This document shows positions 10,919 through 22,139 of a DNA stretch of 64,000 bases, one piece after another (within the stretch, counting starts at the first letter, position 1; each line of letters starts with the position of its first letter). Origin of the DNA: Paraspadella gotoi. Taxonomy: Eukaryota > Chaetognatha. The stretch covers positions 4,615,352-4,679,351 of the forward strand of contig CM119264.1 in NCBI GenBank assembly GCA_051294375.1. The letters run 5' to 3'. Below the pieces are notes generated by a model, which saw only the letters and a program-made list of their open reading frames with translations, had not been told where the DNA came from and searched no databases. Both the position numbers and the translations under genes were made by a program.

Positions 10919-11397
10919 GATGCCAAGAGACGGAAAGGCATCATCTAAAAATAGGCATCGAATCTTTAGTATCTATAAAAAAATTTTAAAAAATTGCAAA
11001 ATTACTTATTAGAATAAATTAGACATAAATTTTAAAATGTATATAAGAGTTTAGTATATTTCACATAAGTATTTCATATTTCATTTCATATTTAATAGTG
11101 ATATGGGGAAAGGGATGTTAGTGTTGTCTCCTGAAAACTAAAGGTTAAAAATCAATTTATGCCCGAGTTTTCTAATAAGTTATTAGTCAACACTTTTGTT
11201 AGGAAGTCATTTATTGAAAAATCAAAATATATCTAAAAGTGTGATCAGAATGGAGTGGAGGGGATAATTCTTTATGGGATGAAGGTTATTAATGATTCGT
11301 TATTGTTGAGGGTTAAGACTACTAAGAGAAAAGATTCTCTTTTTAAAAAATAGAATTATAAAAATGTGGAGGTAATTAAACAGTAAAATGATTGTGG

Positions 11398-11466
<69 letters not shown>
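11398..11466. repeat. (GAT)n microsatellite
   Basis: About 22 gat units in a row. The copy at about 26915-26985 is broken by indels. Confidence 0.95.
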
Positions 11467-12045
11467 CATTCATCAGCGAAGAAGTGAGATCGTCGACGTT
11501 GGATCTAATCGCTTTTCCTTCGCACGTTGGGACCGAAACTAGGAAATCGCGTTAATGAAAAAAGATTAACTGGTGAAAAAATGGAGCAAACAATTTTGTG
11601 CTTAAGTTTTTCGGACGAGCATTATAAATTGTGATAAGCATGGAGCCTGTTATTTTCGTTTTGATTTCTGTACTTAAAAAGGTAGACTAACGAAGAAGAT
11701 AATCAATTTCTTAAATTTAAAGTATTTTCCGACAAAAATGCAGTTTTTTTTCCAAATTGCGCGATTTTAAAACTTTTGTTTTCAATCGCGAGTTTGAAAA
11801 TCCTCGAAGAACACAGTGCGCACGATGTTGAAGAGCAAGGGAATTCTTACTAAACAAAAGACCACGTCGGAATCAATGACTATTCCGCAAAGCATCGCTT
11901 TTTTTTTCTTCTTAATGCGGCTCTACTTTACCTTGTCATTTTACTTACTCGAAAATAATAAATCCACAAGAGCTTAAATCTACATTTCCACCAGATTTTA
12001 TTGACGAATCCACAAAAGTTTGTTCCTCACACAAAAGTTTGTTCC

Positions 12046-12379
12046 TCACACAAACGTGGGCCATGTTACGAGATCGTCTCTCCAACGCACGCCTTTTCCT
12101 CGACGAGACCTTCCGCTTTGGCGGCGACAACCTGCATCGTCGGCTGCGGGACTCTGCGTCGAAGACTCGGCCTCCGTGCTGCGGCGGCGGCGGCGGCAGA
12201 TGCTGCAGATCCGCGGCGGCGGCTTCGGCCTCCTCCTCGAAGGCGTCGATGGCCTCGCGGAAATCCTCGATTCGGACTCACGGGAAATCCTTGCCCGATG
12301 TGTCCGTGGCGAGTGGGTCGTTGGCGTAGTTGGCGTAGTCGTTGGCGTTGAAATTGTTGGCGTTGTCGTTATATTCGAT
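12046..12379 (-). CDS. Candidate two-exon C-terminal gene fragment, unrecognised
   Basis: On the minus strand an exon 12379-12282 has a good acceptor (GAATAG|ATCGAA) and a perfect donor (CCC|GTGAGT). It encodes an Asn/Ala/Asp-rich stretch ending DPLATDTSGKDF. A second exon from an acceptor at 12178 joins in phase across an intron of about 100 bp and encodes TEAESSTQSPAADDAGC, then an Arg-rich tail to a stop at 12046. I do not recognise the protein. GC-rich low-complexity DNA makes chance open frames likely. The opposite strand also has an open frame here with a hydrophobic Val/Gly-rich stretch, so strand is not settled. Confidence 0.3.
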
Positions 12380-12580
12380 CTATTCATAGAATTTGACCAC
12401 TCATTAACTTTTAATGACATATTAATGTGTTAATGACAATCTATTGTAGATTAATTGACTAAAAGACAGGCTCAGTGACATTCAGAAACACGGATCGTTT
12501 ATTTATTTATTTATTTATTATTATCATTCATCGTAAATAAGCATTAAACAATTGATCATCAATAATTATATTTACGTTAG

Positions 12581-12777
12581 TCGTCAAGAACTCGGAGAAG
12601 CCGACCCTCAAACAATTGGCGGAGGAATACAGGAGTAAAGAGGCAAAACGAATTCGACTTCCGAGCGAAAAACTTTACGAGAAGAAAAAAGAAGATGAAG
12701 GAAAGAAAGGAAGTTTGAGAAGCATCGTCACTTTGCCGAGTATTAAGAGTCGACAATCGGGAGATTCCAGGGCTTAA
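12581..12777 (+). CDS. Terminal coding exon of an unrecognised gene
   Basis: After an acceptor TACGTTAG|TC, 64 codons read VKNSEKPTLKQLAEEYRSKE, then a Lys/Arg/Glu-rich helical stretch, and end SRQSGDSRA with a TAA stop at 12775-12777. The composition and the in-phase exon strongly suggest a real C-terminal, cytosolic tail. A poly(A) signal AATAAA follows at 12847-12852. I could not find the upstream exons and do not recognise the family. A second, indel-damaged copy lies at 28131-28337. Confidence 0.6.
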
Positions 12778-12846
12778 AGATTTACAATAATGTTTTTTTT
12801 ATCGTATTGAAAAATGATTTTAATAAGAATCTATAATGTGGCTTAT

Positions 12847-12852
12847 AATAAA
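12847..12852 (+). terminator. Poly(A) signal AATAAA
   Basis: It lies 70 bp after the stop codon of the terminal exon at 12581-12777, at the usual spacing for a short 3' UTR. Confidence 0.5.
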
Positions 12853-12859
12853 TGAGTTA

Positions 12860-14040
12860 AATATGTCATTGCGTGACCCCATATCAGTTCAAGTTGATTC
12901 GGAAATAGTGACACAAGCTACTTTTTATTCCATAATGTTTAAAATACGAGACAGTTCATTATAATGGAAACTATCCGAGCTTTACTGAATTATTTTATTT
13001 CGGACTTGATGATTTCTTTAATATCTCTGATTAGACGACAGAGTAAGTTTTTCCTTTTCTTGATCCAAATTCCAGTCTTTATGTTTATCTTACCTTATAA
13101 ACGAATACAGTGATCTTTGCACAAAAATATTATTTAAACTCATTTGCATATTGCAGTAAATACAAAAACTAGTTTTGCTTTTCGTACAAAGTTCAATCTA
13201 GGTGGTTTTTTTTCAAATCTCCCACTTATTCTTTAAAAAAAAGTTCAAACGGTTGTTTTATAGTTCTATGGCGCCATGTGCAGACTTCCTTTTAAATCAT
13301 TTTACCCTTAGATCAAGCCCTAAGAGATTTTTTCAAAATTTTATTAATATTTGTAGTTTTTTCTCGTTCATTAATCTCATTTGCATATTGTCAAAGCACT
13401 TTCTATTGAAAGCGCGTGTTACTTTTGGGACTTATTCCCTCGTAACACTAGATTTTTTTAATGGAGCGTTGCTCTATTTTCCCAATATACGTATGTTGAA
13501 AATTTTTATTCATCCTATATTACTATTTATTAATTCTGTTATAAAAACCTTCAAGAAAGTAGTTGTAAAAAAAGGCTCATTGATTTATTGATTGGTTGAT
13601 TAATTGAATTTTTGATTGATAAACCATAATGAGGACGGCAAAGAGGTTCGTACAAAAGAGACTTGGCTTTTGGATTATGGAACCGAGGACCGAGGAGAGA
13701 AACTAACGGCGATGGGACATGGAGGAAATGTCAAAAGAGAGAAAGGCGAGTCTTGAAAAATGGAGTTTGGCCCTGGGCGACAATGGAAGAGGTTAAAGGG
13801 GGAAACCGATTGAAAACGAGGAAAGAAATCGTAGAAAGTGAAAGCAAAATAGAAACGGCCCTTCATTTCCTTTTTCTCCCCGTGACAACCTCACGTAATT
13901 CTATGCTGCTCGCATGATAAATGAGATTTCTACTAATTTCCTATCCCGGGTCATACATATGGACATTCCCGTAAAACTAGACAGGTATAAAACCTATCGT
14001 TCCCCAGAGAAAGTAGCCATTTAGAGCATCGATTCATGAG
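12860..14040. other. AT-rich intergenic stretch
   Basis: No supported exon. Open frames here read as low-complexity hydrophobic or basic strings with no splice context. Confidence 0.5.
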
Positions 14041-14062
14041 CAAGGTTAAAATCTCGTTTCCT

Positions 14063-14224
14063 ATTGGCTACTCGAAGAAGCGTTTCTGGTTCTAATTCTT
14101 TCGCTATTGGTCCCAGCCTCGACGTCTCGTCCCCCACTCTGTCTTTTAATTGGTCGGTGGAGCGCTTTACGACGCAGCGTCGATCGTTGATTGGCTCTCT
14201 AATACGGAGGAGGAATTTGATTGG
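14063..14224. promoter_or_regulatory. Promoter-like cluster of five CCAAT boxes
   Basis: ATTGG (CCAAT on the minus strand) occurs at 14063, 14106, 14149, 14190 and 14220, spaced 43, 43, 41 and 30 bp. Regularly spaced CCAAT boxes are the usual layout of NF-Y dependent promoters. About 210 bp downstream on the plus strand is a perfect 5' splice donor (AAG|GTAAGT, exon end 14432) with no ATG-led frame before it. This fits a non-coding first exon on the plus strand. The other direction is also possible. Confidence 0.45.
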
Positions 14225-15108
14225 TCTTATTCTTCGCGGGAGGAAGCGGAGCACGTCCTCGTCGTGCAGGCTGTTTAAAAAAAATGCCACGAGCCATCGT
14301 CGCCTCTTTTTCCACCGATGACTACAAAACTGTTTCCTGACCTCTGTTCCAGTAATATAACAACAAAATTCCCTCGTTGCAAAGAAACGAACCTTTTCCA
14401 AATAATTTTTATCGCCGAAAAACAAATATAAGGTAAGTTTTAATTTCATGCCCGAGATTGGAATGATGTCCCGAGCGACCTGTGGTTTATGGATTTTGGT
14501 GTGCACCACTTCTGCTCTGGCGCGGGAACAGATTCGTTTTGTTGACTATTTCATAATCGATGTATAACCTATTTCTCGGAGTTTATTTGAAAAAATACCA
14601 TGAATACAATGAATGTTTTAAACACAACCAATGTTTAAATTTAAATGAATAGTTTCAATAAGCTTAGTTGGATCTAGTTTGGACTAAATCCAATCGATTA
14701 TGCGATGGTCATATATGGTCATATATGGTCATATCAAGGCTATTATAAAAGTACATTAAACCTAACGCTGTTTTATTTCCCAACTACAACGTAAAGATCT
14801 ACATCCACAAATTAAAACCGCATAAAACAAAATATTAAAAGGGTGAAAACCTTGTTTTTACAATTTAGATTCTTGTGCAGCGTTCGTCGAAAAAAATTAT
14901 GTTCATACGATTGAGTGGGTTTTTTTTTTGTTTTTTTTTCTGTTAATTTTGATGATGAGATGTAGTATAAAAATAATAGGTAAAAATTATGCCGAGATTC
15001 CGTAAAGTCTGTGACACTTGTGACACACTTGTGACACTTGTGACACACTTGACGCGTGACGTCCTCTCACGCCGCTCAACTCCCCCCCCCCGGCCCCGGC
15101 TCTCTCGG

Positions 15109-16145
15109 TCACGCCGTCCCGAGAAACTTCCGGCACTGTTCCGAGTACAAAGCGACGTCGTTTCGATCCAGACGCGAATTCGACGCCGACCGGAAGTTGA
15201 CACCGCGCGCGTCGACGCCGGACGCCGATAGGCGCCGGACGAGATCGGCGAGATGATCTTTGATGTCGAGACTCGAGTAGAGAAATAGTTGAGAAAATCG
15301 AAGCGGCGCTCGTTCGAGGCGTCGAATCCACGGAGGATCGGCGTCGTGCGTTGCCGGTTCGCCGAGAGATGTCGGCGGACGGGGCCGAGAGAATCGAGAG
15401 ACGACGCCGCCGACGCCGGTAGAGACGAAAGCGGCGACGAGGAGTTTGACGAAGCCGAAAACCGCGACCCCGAAATCGAAGAGAAAACGAAAGAAGAAAT
15501 TCGATCTTTTGACGTCGACGACGTTTGACGTCTTCGTGTCACGTGACCGGAAATTCTCTCGGTGCCGGAATTTCTCCTCTTCCTCCTCCACTCGCCAATC
15601 GTCCGATCCGGTGTCGATAACGACGCCGCGAATCCTCAACGACGCCGCTTCAGTTTCCGGCGTCACTTTTTCCCGTCGCCATCGTCGATCGTCCCCGCGC
15701 GTCAATCCTCTCGGCGCCAGACTCCGAAAACCGGCGTCGAGGACTTCGGAGGCGGAGCGTTCGCGGGCGAGACCTGGGGGCGTGGCTGGAGCATCGTCGT
15801 CGTCGACGCCTTCTGCTTCTTTCAAGAGTCCAACGACTCGACGAAAGACTTGAAGACCCGATGGAGAGAAGACGTGGAAGAAGATTGGGTTCGTCTCGAG
15901 ACTCACGTCGAAGATGATCTGCAGCAACTTCTCGCCGATGGAGTCGTCGGCGAAGGATGAAGACGACGACGACAGAGAATTTGCGGCGAAGGAGTCGAGC
16001 TGCGGCGGAGGAACGAGTTGGATCGTGATACAACAGAGGGGTTCCCAAATTGCTGTTGAGGATAGAAAGGGAGGAAAGGAGGAAAGAAAATATGAGTGTG
16101 AAAGAAAGGAAGGAATAGTGTTGCGTTTGAGACGGCCTATGGTCT

Positions 16146-16185
<40 letters not shown>

Positions 16186-16262
16186 AAAGAAAGAAAATAA
16201 AAATTAAAAGAAAGAAAGAAGAATATAAAGAGAGAAAAAAGAAAATAAAAGAAAGAAGAAAA

Positions 16263-16293
<31 letters not shown>

Positions 16294-16357
16294 ATAAAAA
16301 TTAAAAGAAGGAAAGAAGATATAAAGAGAAGAAAAAAGAAAATAAAAAGAAAGAAAA

Positions 16358-16406
<49 letters not shown>

Positions 16407-16928
16407 AATAAAGAAATAAAGAAAGAAATCGAGAAAGAAAAAAGTACAAATAGAATTAAGAAAGAAGGAAAGCGAGAGAAAAAAAAAAGGAAGGAAAACA
16501 TTAAAATAAGACATAAAACGAAACGAGAAAAAATAAAAACAAAAGACGAAACCAAAAAAAAAACAAAAAACAAAACGATAAAAAAAGATGACGGGATCCG
16601 CCTACCCCTCCTTCCCCCCCCCCCCACCCAAACCTGCGCCAATTTCCGCCAAATCCTTCTCGTCACAACCGCGCCATCCCAACATGACCACCACGGGTTC
16701 CTCGTTGCCGACTTCCTCTCCCGCCGCGCCGGCGCAGTGCTCCACGTCCCGGCGCCGCAAATCGACGCCGCCACGCCCCCTTCTTCCGGCGCCGTCGCTG
16801 ATCTTGGACGGAAACGTCAACGTGTATTCGATGTCGTCTTCGTCTTCGTCGTCGCTGACTTCGTCGTCGGCGTCGTCGTCGTCGTGAACGGAACGAAGGC
16901 GTGGGGGGAAGTTTATTGGCGTCGCCAT
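15109..16928 (-). CDS. TMEM53: TMEM53 homologue (DUF829 family), complete, two exons
   Basis: Exon 1 (16928-16634) and exon 2 (16052-15109) join in phase 1 and give 412 residues, against 277 in human TMEM53. The extra length is an acidic N-terminus (residues 16-32) and low-complexity inserts. Matches to the family: PVVVMLGWRGCDEKDLAEI (about 78-96, human VVILLGWGGCKDKNLA), GEKLLQIIFD (138-147), FFHVFSPSG (156-164, the putative nucleophile-elbow region) and a hydrophobic membrane segment. The C-terminal block is LFLYSSLDIKDHLADLVRRL to the stop. TMEM53 is a nuclear-envelope/ER membrane protein with an alpha/beta-hydrolase-like fold, reported to restrain BMP-SMAD signalling in vertebrates. The two histidines of the family's C-terminal H-V-x-H block are replaced here (SASNSR). 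Splice sites are GCAG|GTTTGG and CAACAG|CA. A damaged second copy lies at 30690-32590. Confidence 0.87.
16146..16440. repeat. (AAAG)n repeat in the TMEM53 intron region
   Basis: Several perfect aaag runs with interspersed 'ataaaaattaaaag' units, which recur three times. On the sense strand of TMEM53 the tract is pyrimidine-rich and sits inside its single intron. Confidence 0.9.
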
Positions 16929-18007
16929 GACGACGGCGACGATGACGATGAAAGAATGAAGACGACGAAGATAATGACAACGATGTAGACGATGACGATG
17001 AAGATAATGACGACAACGATGTCGACGACGACGATGAAGAAGACGACGAATATGGAAGCGACGATGAAGACGACGATGAAGAGAACGACGACGATAACGA
17101 CGACTATTTGAGGAAGGGAGGCGATGGAATGAGATTTGACTGTTTCGCCCCGCAGCGAGAATTGCCAATTCCGCAAGAGAAATTTAGCTTCGCGCCTCGA
17201 AATTCTTTCTCACGAAATCAGGAGATAAATGAGTTTGAGTTTAAAATTAGACTAAAAAAAAAATTCGATTGGGAAAATTTCCTTTTCGAGATTGAAAAAA
17301 GAATTTTGTCATTTTGTGGCTGAGAGTTTCTTGGCGGGAAATCTTTGTAACAAGATAGAGATAAACGATTCTACAGTGCAACCCATTGTCGAGTGAAAGC
17401 AACGCGTTTTAACGAGCTCCCTGTAGTTTTTTCTTGCTTTTTCTTTTTTTAAATTGAAACTCGTTAAAACGAAAGTTTCACTGAGAAAAAGTGTGACACA
17501 AAAACGGAGATTAGACTCCACTCTTTTTTTCAATACATTGAAATGTAATTCGTAACGCATTCAGTATAACACACGAATTCGTCAGGGATTTTTTTTTCGT
17601 CCCATCAAACGGAATTTCTTTCTTTCCTTTCAAAAGTGAAATAGAAGACTCTCTATTTCTCTCCCACTTTTTCTTTCTCTCTCTGACGTTTGTTTGTTTA
17701 CATTTTATTGTCTGACGCGTTAAGCAAAACAGGTTCCGCCTTCCTGGGCACAATTGGGCAAATAAAACGGGACGAAAAAAAACATTTCGATCGGAATATG
17801 TTTTTTTCAAACAAACAATTTCTCTTCAATTCAGTTTCGAGACGGAAGAGAGTCTTGTCTTGTCTTAACAAACAAACGATGAGTCACGAACAATAATTAT
17901 CTTAGCGACAGAAAAAAATTATAATCTCTACTTCTTTTGATCGGGTTAGAAAAAGTGAAATAGTGTAAGCGAAAAAAAGTGAGTGATATTCATTAATTTC
18001 TAGTTAA

Positions 18008-18025
18008 TTCGATACAAAGGTAAGT
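18008..18025 (+). promoter_or_regulatory. Perfect 5' splice donor without an obvious coding exon
   Basis: CAAAG|GTAAGT at 18020 on the plus strand, about 1.1 kb upstream of the TMEM53 start and in the opposite direction. It may end a non-coding first exon of a divergent gene. The copy at 33703-33710 keeps GTAAGT. Confidence 0.3.
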
Positions 18026-18949
18026 CGAGGTTTGCTAAAAAACGAGAAATCCTTGTGATGGGACTTTTTTTTATTCTGCTATGGTGCTTCGGAACCATTT
18101 CTCTCGAAAGATTCCGGAAAGATCCTTTGGGTTAATCCGCGATGTTCCGAACGAGTGTGAAGACTCGTCGTCGTCGTCGTTTTCGTCTTCCTCTGCATCT
18201 TCTTCCTCCTCCCTCTTCCTCAAAACAAAGAGAATTCCCTGTTGGTCATCGCCATCTGCTCCACGAATCTCGTCATTTCCGAGTGAACTTTGCAGGCGCG
18301 AGGCTGGCGAGTCCAGGCGAGACTAGAGGGCGCCTCACGACGCCACCATCCTGTATTTGGGGCGGGAGGGAGTCGGGGATGGCGTGGAAAATGGGGAGGG
18401 AGGGGAGAGAGTGAGAGAGAGAGAGAGAAAGTAGGGAAAAGGGATGAGGTGAAGGGAAGAATGAGAAGAAAGAATATGAGAAAACGAAGATCCCGTTATT
18501 GGCCAACATACTATATGGTGTTATATATTCCTTGTGTTACGCGCGGGTTTATTTGGCGGCACCGCTAAAAATTGGGTCGACGACGTACAAGAAAACAACA
18601 ACAACAACAAAATAACAACATTCGCTCCCTTTTACTTCGGCCCCAAAAAGTTTTTTTTATATTCGTTTCTTTTTTGAGACTGAAGTCAGTTCTCACGCAG
18701 GAGGAGAAAGAAAGAATGTCGTTGGGAGGTAATAACCAAAATAAATCAGTTTTTTTTTGGAGGTAGGTGTGGATGGAGAGAAGGGGGAGGCTGTAGAAAG
18801 GGAAGGGGGCTGTAGAAGGGGAGGGAGGATGTGTAAAAGGGGGCGGCGCCTCGAGTCGCTCGTGCAAAGAAGAGGCGGCGCGCGGTGGAAGAAAAGAACC
18901 TTTTTTTTCCGCTCGAGAATTTCGCTTTTTTTAGTCCTCTTAGTTTCTT

Positions 18950-18954
18950 CTCTG

Positions 18955-18986
<32 letters not shown>

Positions 18987-20631
18987 GTCTCATCTCTCTC
19001 TCTCTCTCTCTCTCCTCCGTTACCACATTCTAAAATTCTTTGTCGCCAAAGTGAATATCTCTCTTCCCTATCTCTCGACTTTCCCTCGAAGCTATCTTCT
19101 CTATCTCTCTCTTTCTTTACTCTTTACATCTCTCCTCCCTCTCTCTCTGTTCTCTTCTTCTCTTCCTTCCCTCCACCTTCCTCTTTCTTTCCCCTTCTTT
19201 CCCTCCCCTAAATCTCCATCCTCCTTCCTCCTCCTCCCTCTTTTCTCCCTCCCCTCCTCTTTAACTTCCTCCCTTCAGCCCTTCTTCATCTTCTCTCTCT
19301 CCCTTCCCCTGTCCATCTTTCTTCCTCCCTCTCCTCTTCTCATTCCTCCTCTCTTCTTCCTTCCTCCCCTCTTCTCTCATTCCCTCTCTTCCTTCTCCTC
19401 CCCTCTTCTCATTTCCTCCTCTCCTTCTTCTTCCCCCCTCTTCTCTATTCCTCCTCTCCTTCTTCCTCCCCCTATTCCCCATTCCTCCTCTCCTTCTTCC
19501 TCCCCTCCCCCTCTCTCCCTCCACCCTTCCCCCCTCTTCCCTTCGTAAACCCCCTCGGATTTACAGATGGTGTTTACTCCCTCATTTCCCGCCAATTCCG
19601 CGCCTTCAGGCTTAAACCATAACCTCGTCAAAAAGCCTTAAAAGCTCTCGTTTGCTCTCATCTCGCTCTCGCTATCGCTCTCGCTTTCGTTCTCGCTTCT
19701 CCGCACTCGCTAATTTTTTCATCAGTTCTTTGAATGTTCCTCCTATTTTTTTTTTTGTATTTCCGCTCCTTTTTTTCATCGGGTCGTTTCGTTATTTAAT
19801 GTTGTCTTAGTGTATATGTCTACTTGATTATTGGACAGCGTTATTTCAAATATTTTGCTGACCGCGATAATGATTATTACTCCCAGCCGAGTGACCCTAA
19901 TTATCCAGTGCGAGCCCTTCTCTAAGAATCTCGATTAAATTGTAACCGACATCTCTCGGTTCTTCACATCATTAATCAACTAAATATCATAAACTTTGAG
20001 CTCTCACGAGGTCGACAGTCGAATGTTCGACATTGAGCAAAGATCGGCCAGTCGAACAAAATTGACGCCGCCCGCCCCCTCAAATGTTGGGCCGCAACCG
20101 CTGCCCGGCCAGGCTGCCAGCACAGCAGCAGCAAACCGCTGGCGCTGACCCATCCATTCGACGAATCGAACATCCGAAATGAGCTCATCAGCGTCGAAGC
20201 GGAAGTCAAACCCCCTCCTTACCCTCCCTTCCTTACCCTACCCTAACTTAGCCCTCCCTTCATTACCCTCCTTACTTACCCTCCCGCCACCCCCTTTTTT
20301 TCCCGGGAGACGCCTAATTTCACGCGACGCGTCTCCCCGTGAGACTCGTTCCGTCGAACTAAATCGATTCCCCTCGCTAAACCCCTTTTTCCTCTTTGCC
20401 CAATTGGAGCTTTCCACACACACCTGGACTCTCTCTCTCTCCTCTTTTCTCTCTCATCTCTCTCTCTTCTTCTCTCTCTCTCTCTCTCCCTCTCTCCCTC
20501 GTCTCGTCTACTCTCTCCTTCCATTGGAGACTTTCACAACACAGCACTGGACCTCTTCTTCCTTCTCTCTCCTCTCATCTCTCTCTCTTTTCTATCTCTC
20601 TCATCTTTATCACCTTCTCTCTCTCTCTCCT

Positions 20632-20663
<32 letters not shown>

Positions 20664-22120
20664 ACCTTCATCTCTCTCTCTCCTCTTTATCACCTTTCGC
20701 TTTCCTCTCTCTCTCTCTCTCTCCCCTCTTCTCTCCCTCTCTCCCTCTCTTTCAACAATTCACACAAATCCACACAAAAACACACACAAAACTTTCTCTC
20801 TCTCCATCCTCTCTTCTCCCTCTCTCCCTCTCTTCCTTCTCCTCTCTCTCATCCCTCTCCTCCCTTCTCTCCTCCTTTCTCCTTCCCTTCTCCCGCTTCT
20901 TTTTCTCTCTCTCCTCTTTCCTCTCTCTCTCTTTTTAAAATCAAAACCTTTCCCTCCCCCCTTCTTTTCTTTACCTCTCCCTCCTCTTTATTCACTTCCT
21001 CCTTTCTTCTCTCTTCCTCCCTCTCCTTCTCTCTCTCTCCCATCTCTTCTCTTCTCCTCTCTCTCTCCTTCCAGAGAAACTTTCCCCTCACACACACAAC
21101 ACAACAACCACTGGGAACTCTTCCCCCTCTCCCTCCTCTTCTCCTCTCTTCCTTTCTTTCCCTAATCTCTTCTTCTCTTTAATCCCACCCTTCCTCTCCT
21201 CTCTCCTCCCTCTCTTTCCCCTTCTCCTCCTCTCTTCTCCCGTCTTTTAATTATCCACCCTTCTTCTTCTCCTCCCTCCCTTTATAATCAACTCTCCTTT
21301 CTTTCCCTCTTCTTCTCTCCTCTCTCTCCCTCTCTCTCCAAACCCCTTCGCCTCTCCTCCCGGTCCCTCCCCTCCCTCCTTCCTTCCTCCCCCCCTCCTC
21401 TCTCTCCCCTCTCTCTCTCTTCCTTTTTTCAAACTTTCCTTTTTGTTTTCTCTCCTTTTTCATCCACTTTTTCTTCTCCTCTCTCTCCCTCCATCCCTCC
21501 CTCCTCGCTTTTTTCACCCCCTCCTCCCCTCCCTCCCTCCACACCTCCCTCCTCCCTCCTCCTCCCTCCTCCTCCTCCGTCCCTTCCCTCTTCCTCACTT
21601 CCCTCCTTTCCCCTCTTTAAAAATATTCACCCCCTTCCTCGCCTCCTCCTCCCCTTTTTAAATTTCAAATATCAAAATAATCAACACTCACTTCTCCTTT
21701 TTTCCCCTCTCCCCTCCCTCTTTCCCTTTCCCCATCCTCTCTTCCCTTCTTCCCCTCTCTCTCCCCTCCCTCCTTTTCCCTCTCTCCATTCTCTTCTTCT
21801 CTCTCTCTTCTACCCCGCGCGTCCTTCTCCCCTCCTCCTCTCCCTCCCTCCTTTTCTTTCTTCTTTTTCTTTCTCCTCCTTCCTCTCCTTCTCTTCCTCT
21901 CCTCCTTTCCCTTCTTCTCTCCTCTCCCTCCTCCCTCTTCCTCTCCCTCCTCCCTCTCTCTCTCTCCTTCCTCCTCCCTCCTCTCCCCCTCCTTTCCTTC
22001 TCTCTCCCTCTCCTCTCCCCTCTCTCCTCTCTCCTCTTCTCCTTCTCTCTCTTTCTTCCCTCTTTCTCCCTCCTTCCCTCTTCCCCGCCCCCTTTCCCCC
22101 CCACCATAATCCTTCTGGGC
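18950..22120. repeat. Long polypyrimidine region
   Basis: From about 18950 the plus strand is strongly CT-biased. From about 20430 to 22120 it is almost pure pyrimidine, broken only by short purine words. Many CTC, CCT and TCTC units are mixed. All long frames here are translation of this repeat, so I call no genes. Confidence 0.9.
20038..20220 (+). CDS. Weak exon candidate, unrecognised
   Basis: After an acceptor ATTGAG|CA, one frame reads KIGQSNKIDAARPLKCW and later PFDESNIRNELISVEAEV before entering the polypyrimidine tract. Composition is protein-like, but I see no good donor and no family match. The same sequence is at about 35740-35920, and its first part is at 24566-24600. Confidence 0.2.
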
Positions 22121-22139
22121 GCCCCTTCCCGCCTCTTTG

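Noticed and set aside
16137-16774. Phe/Ser/Leu-rich minus-strand frames
   Set aside because: They read the AAAG repeat inside the TMEM53 intron and, at their 5' ends, overlap the true TMEM53 exon in another frame.
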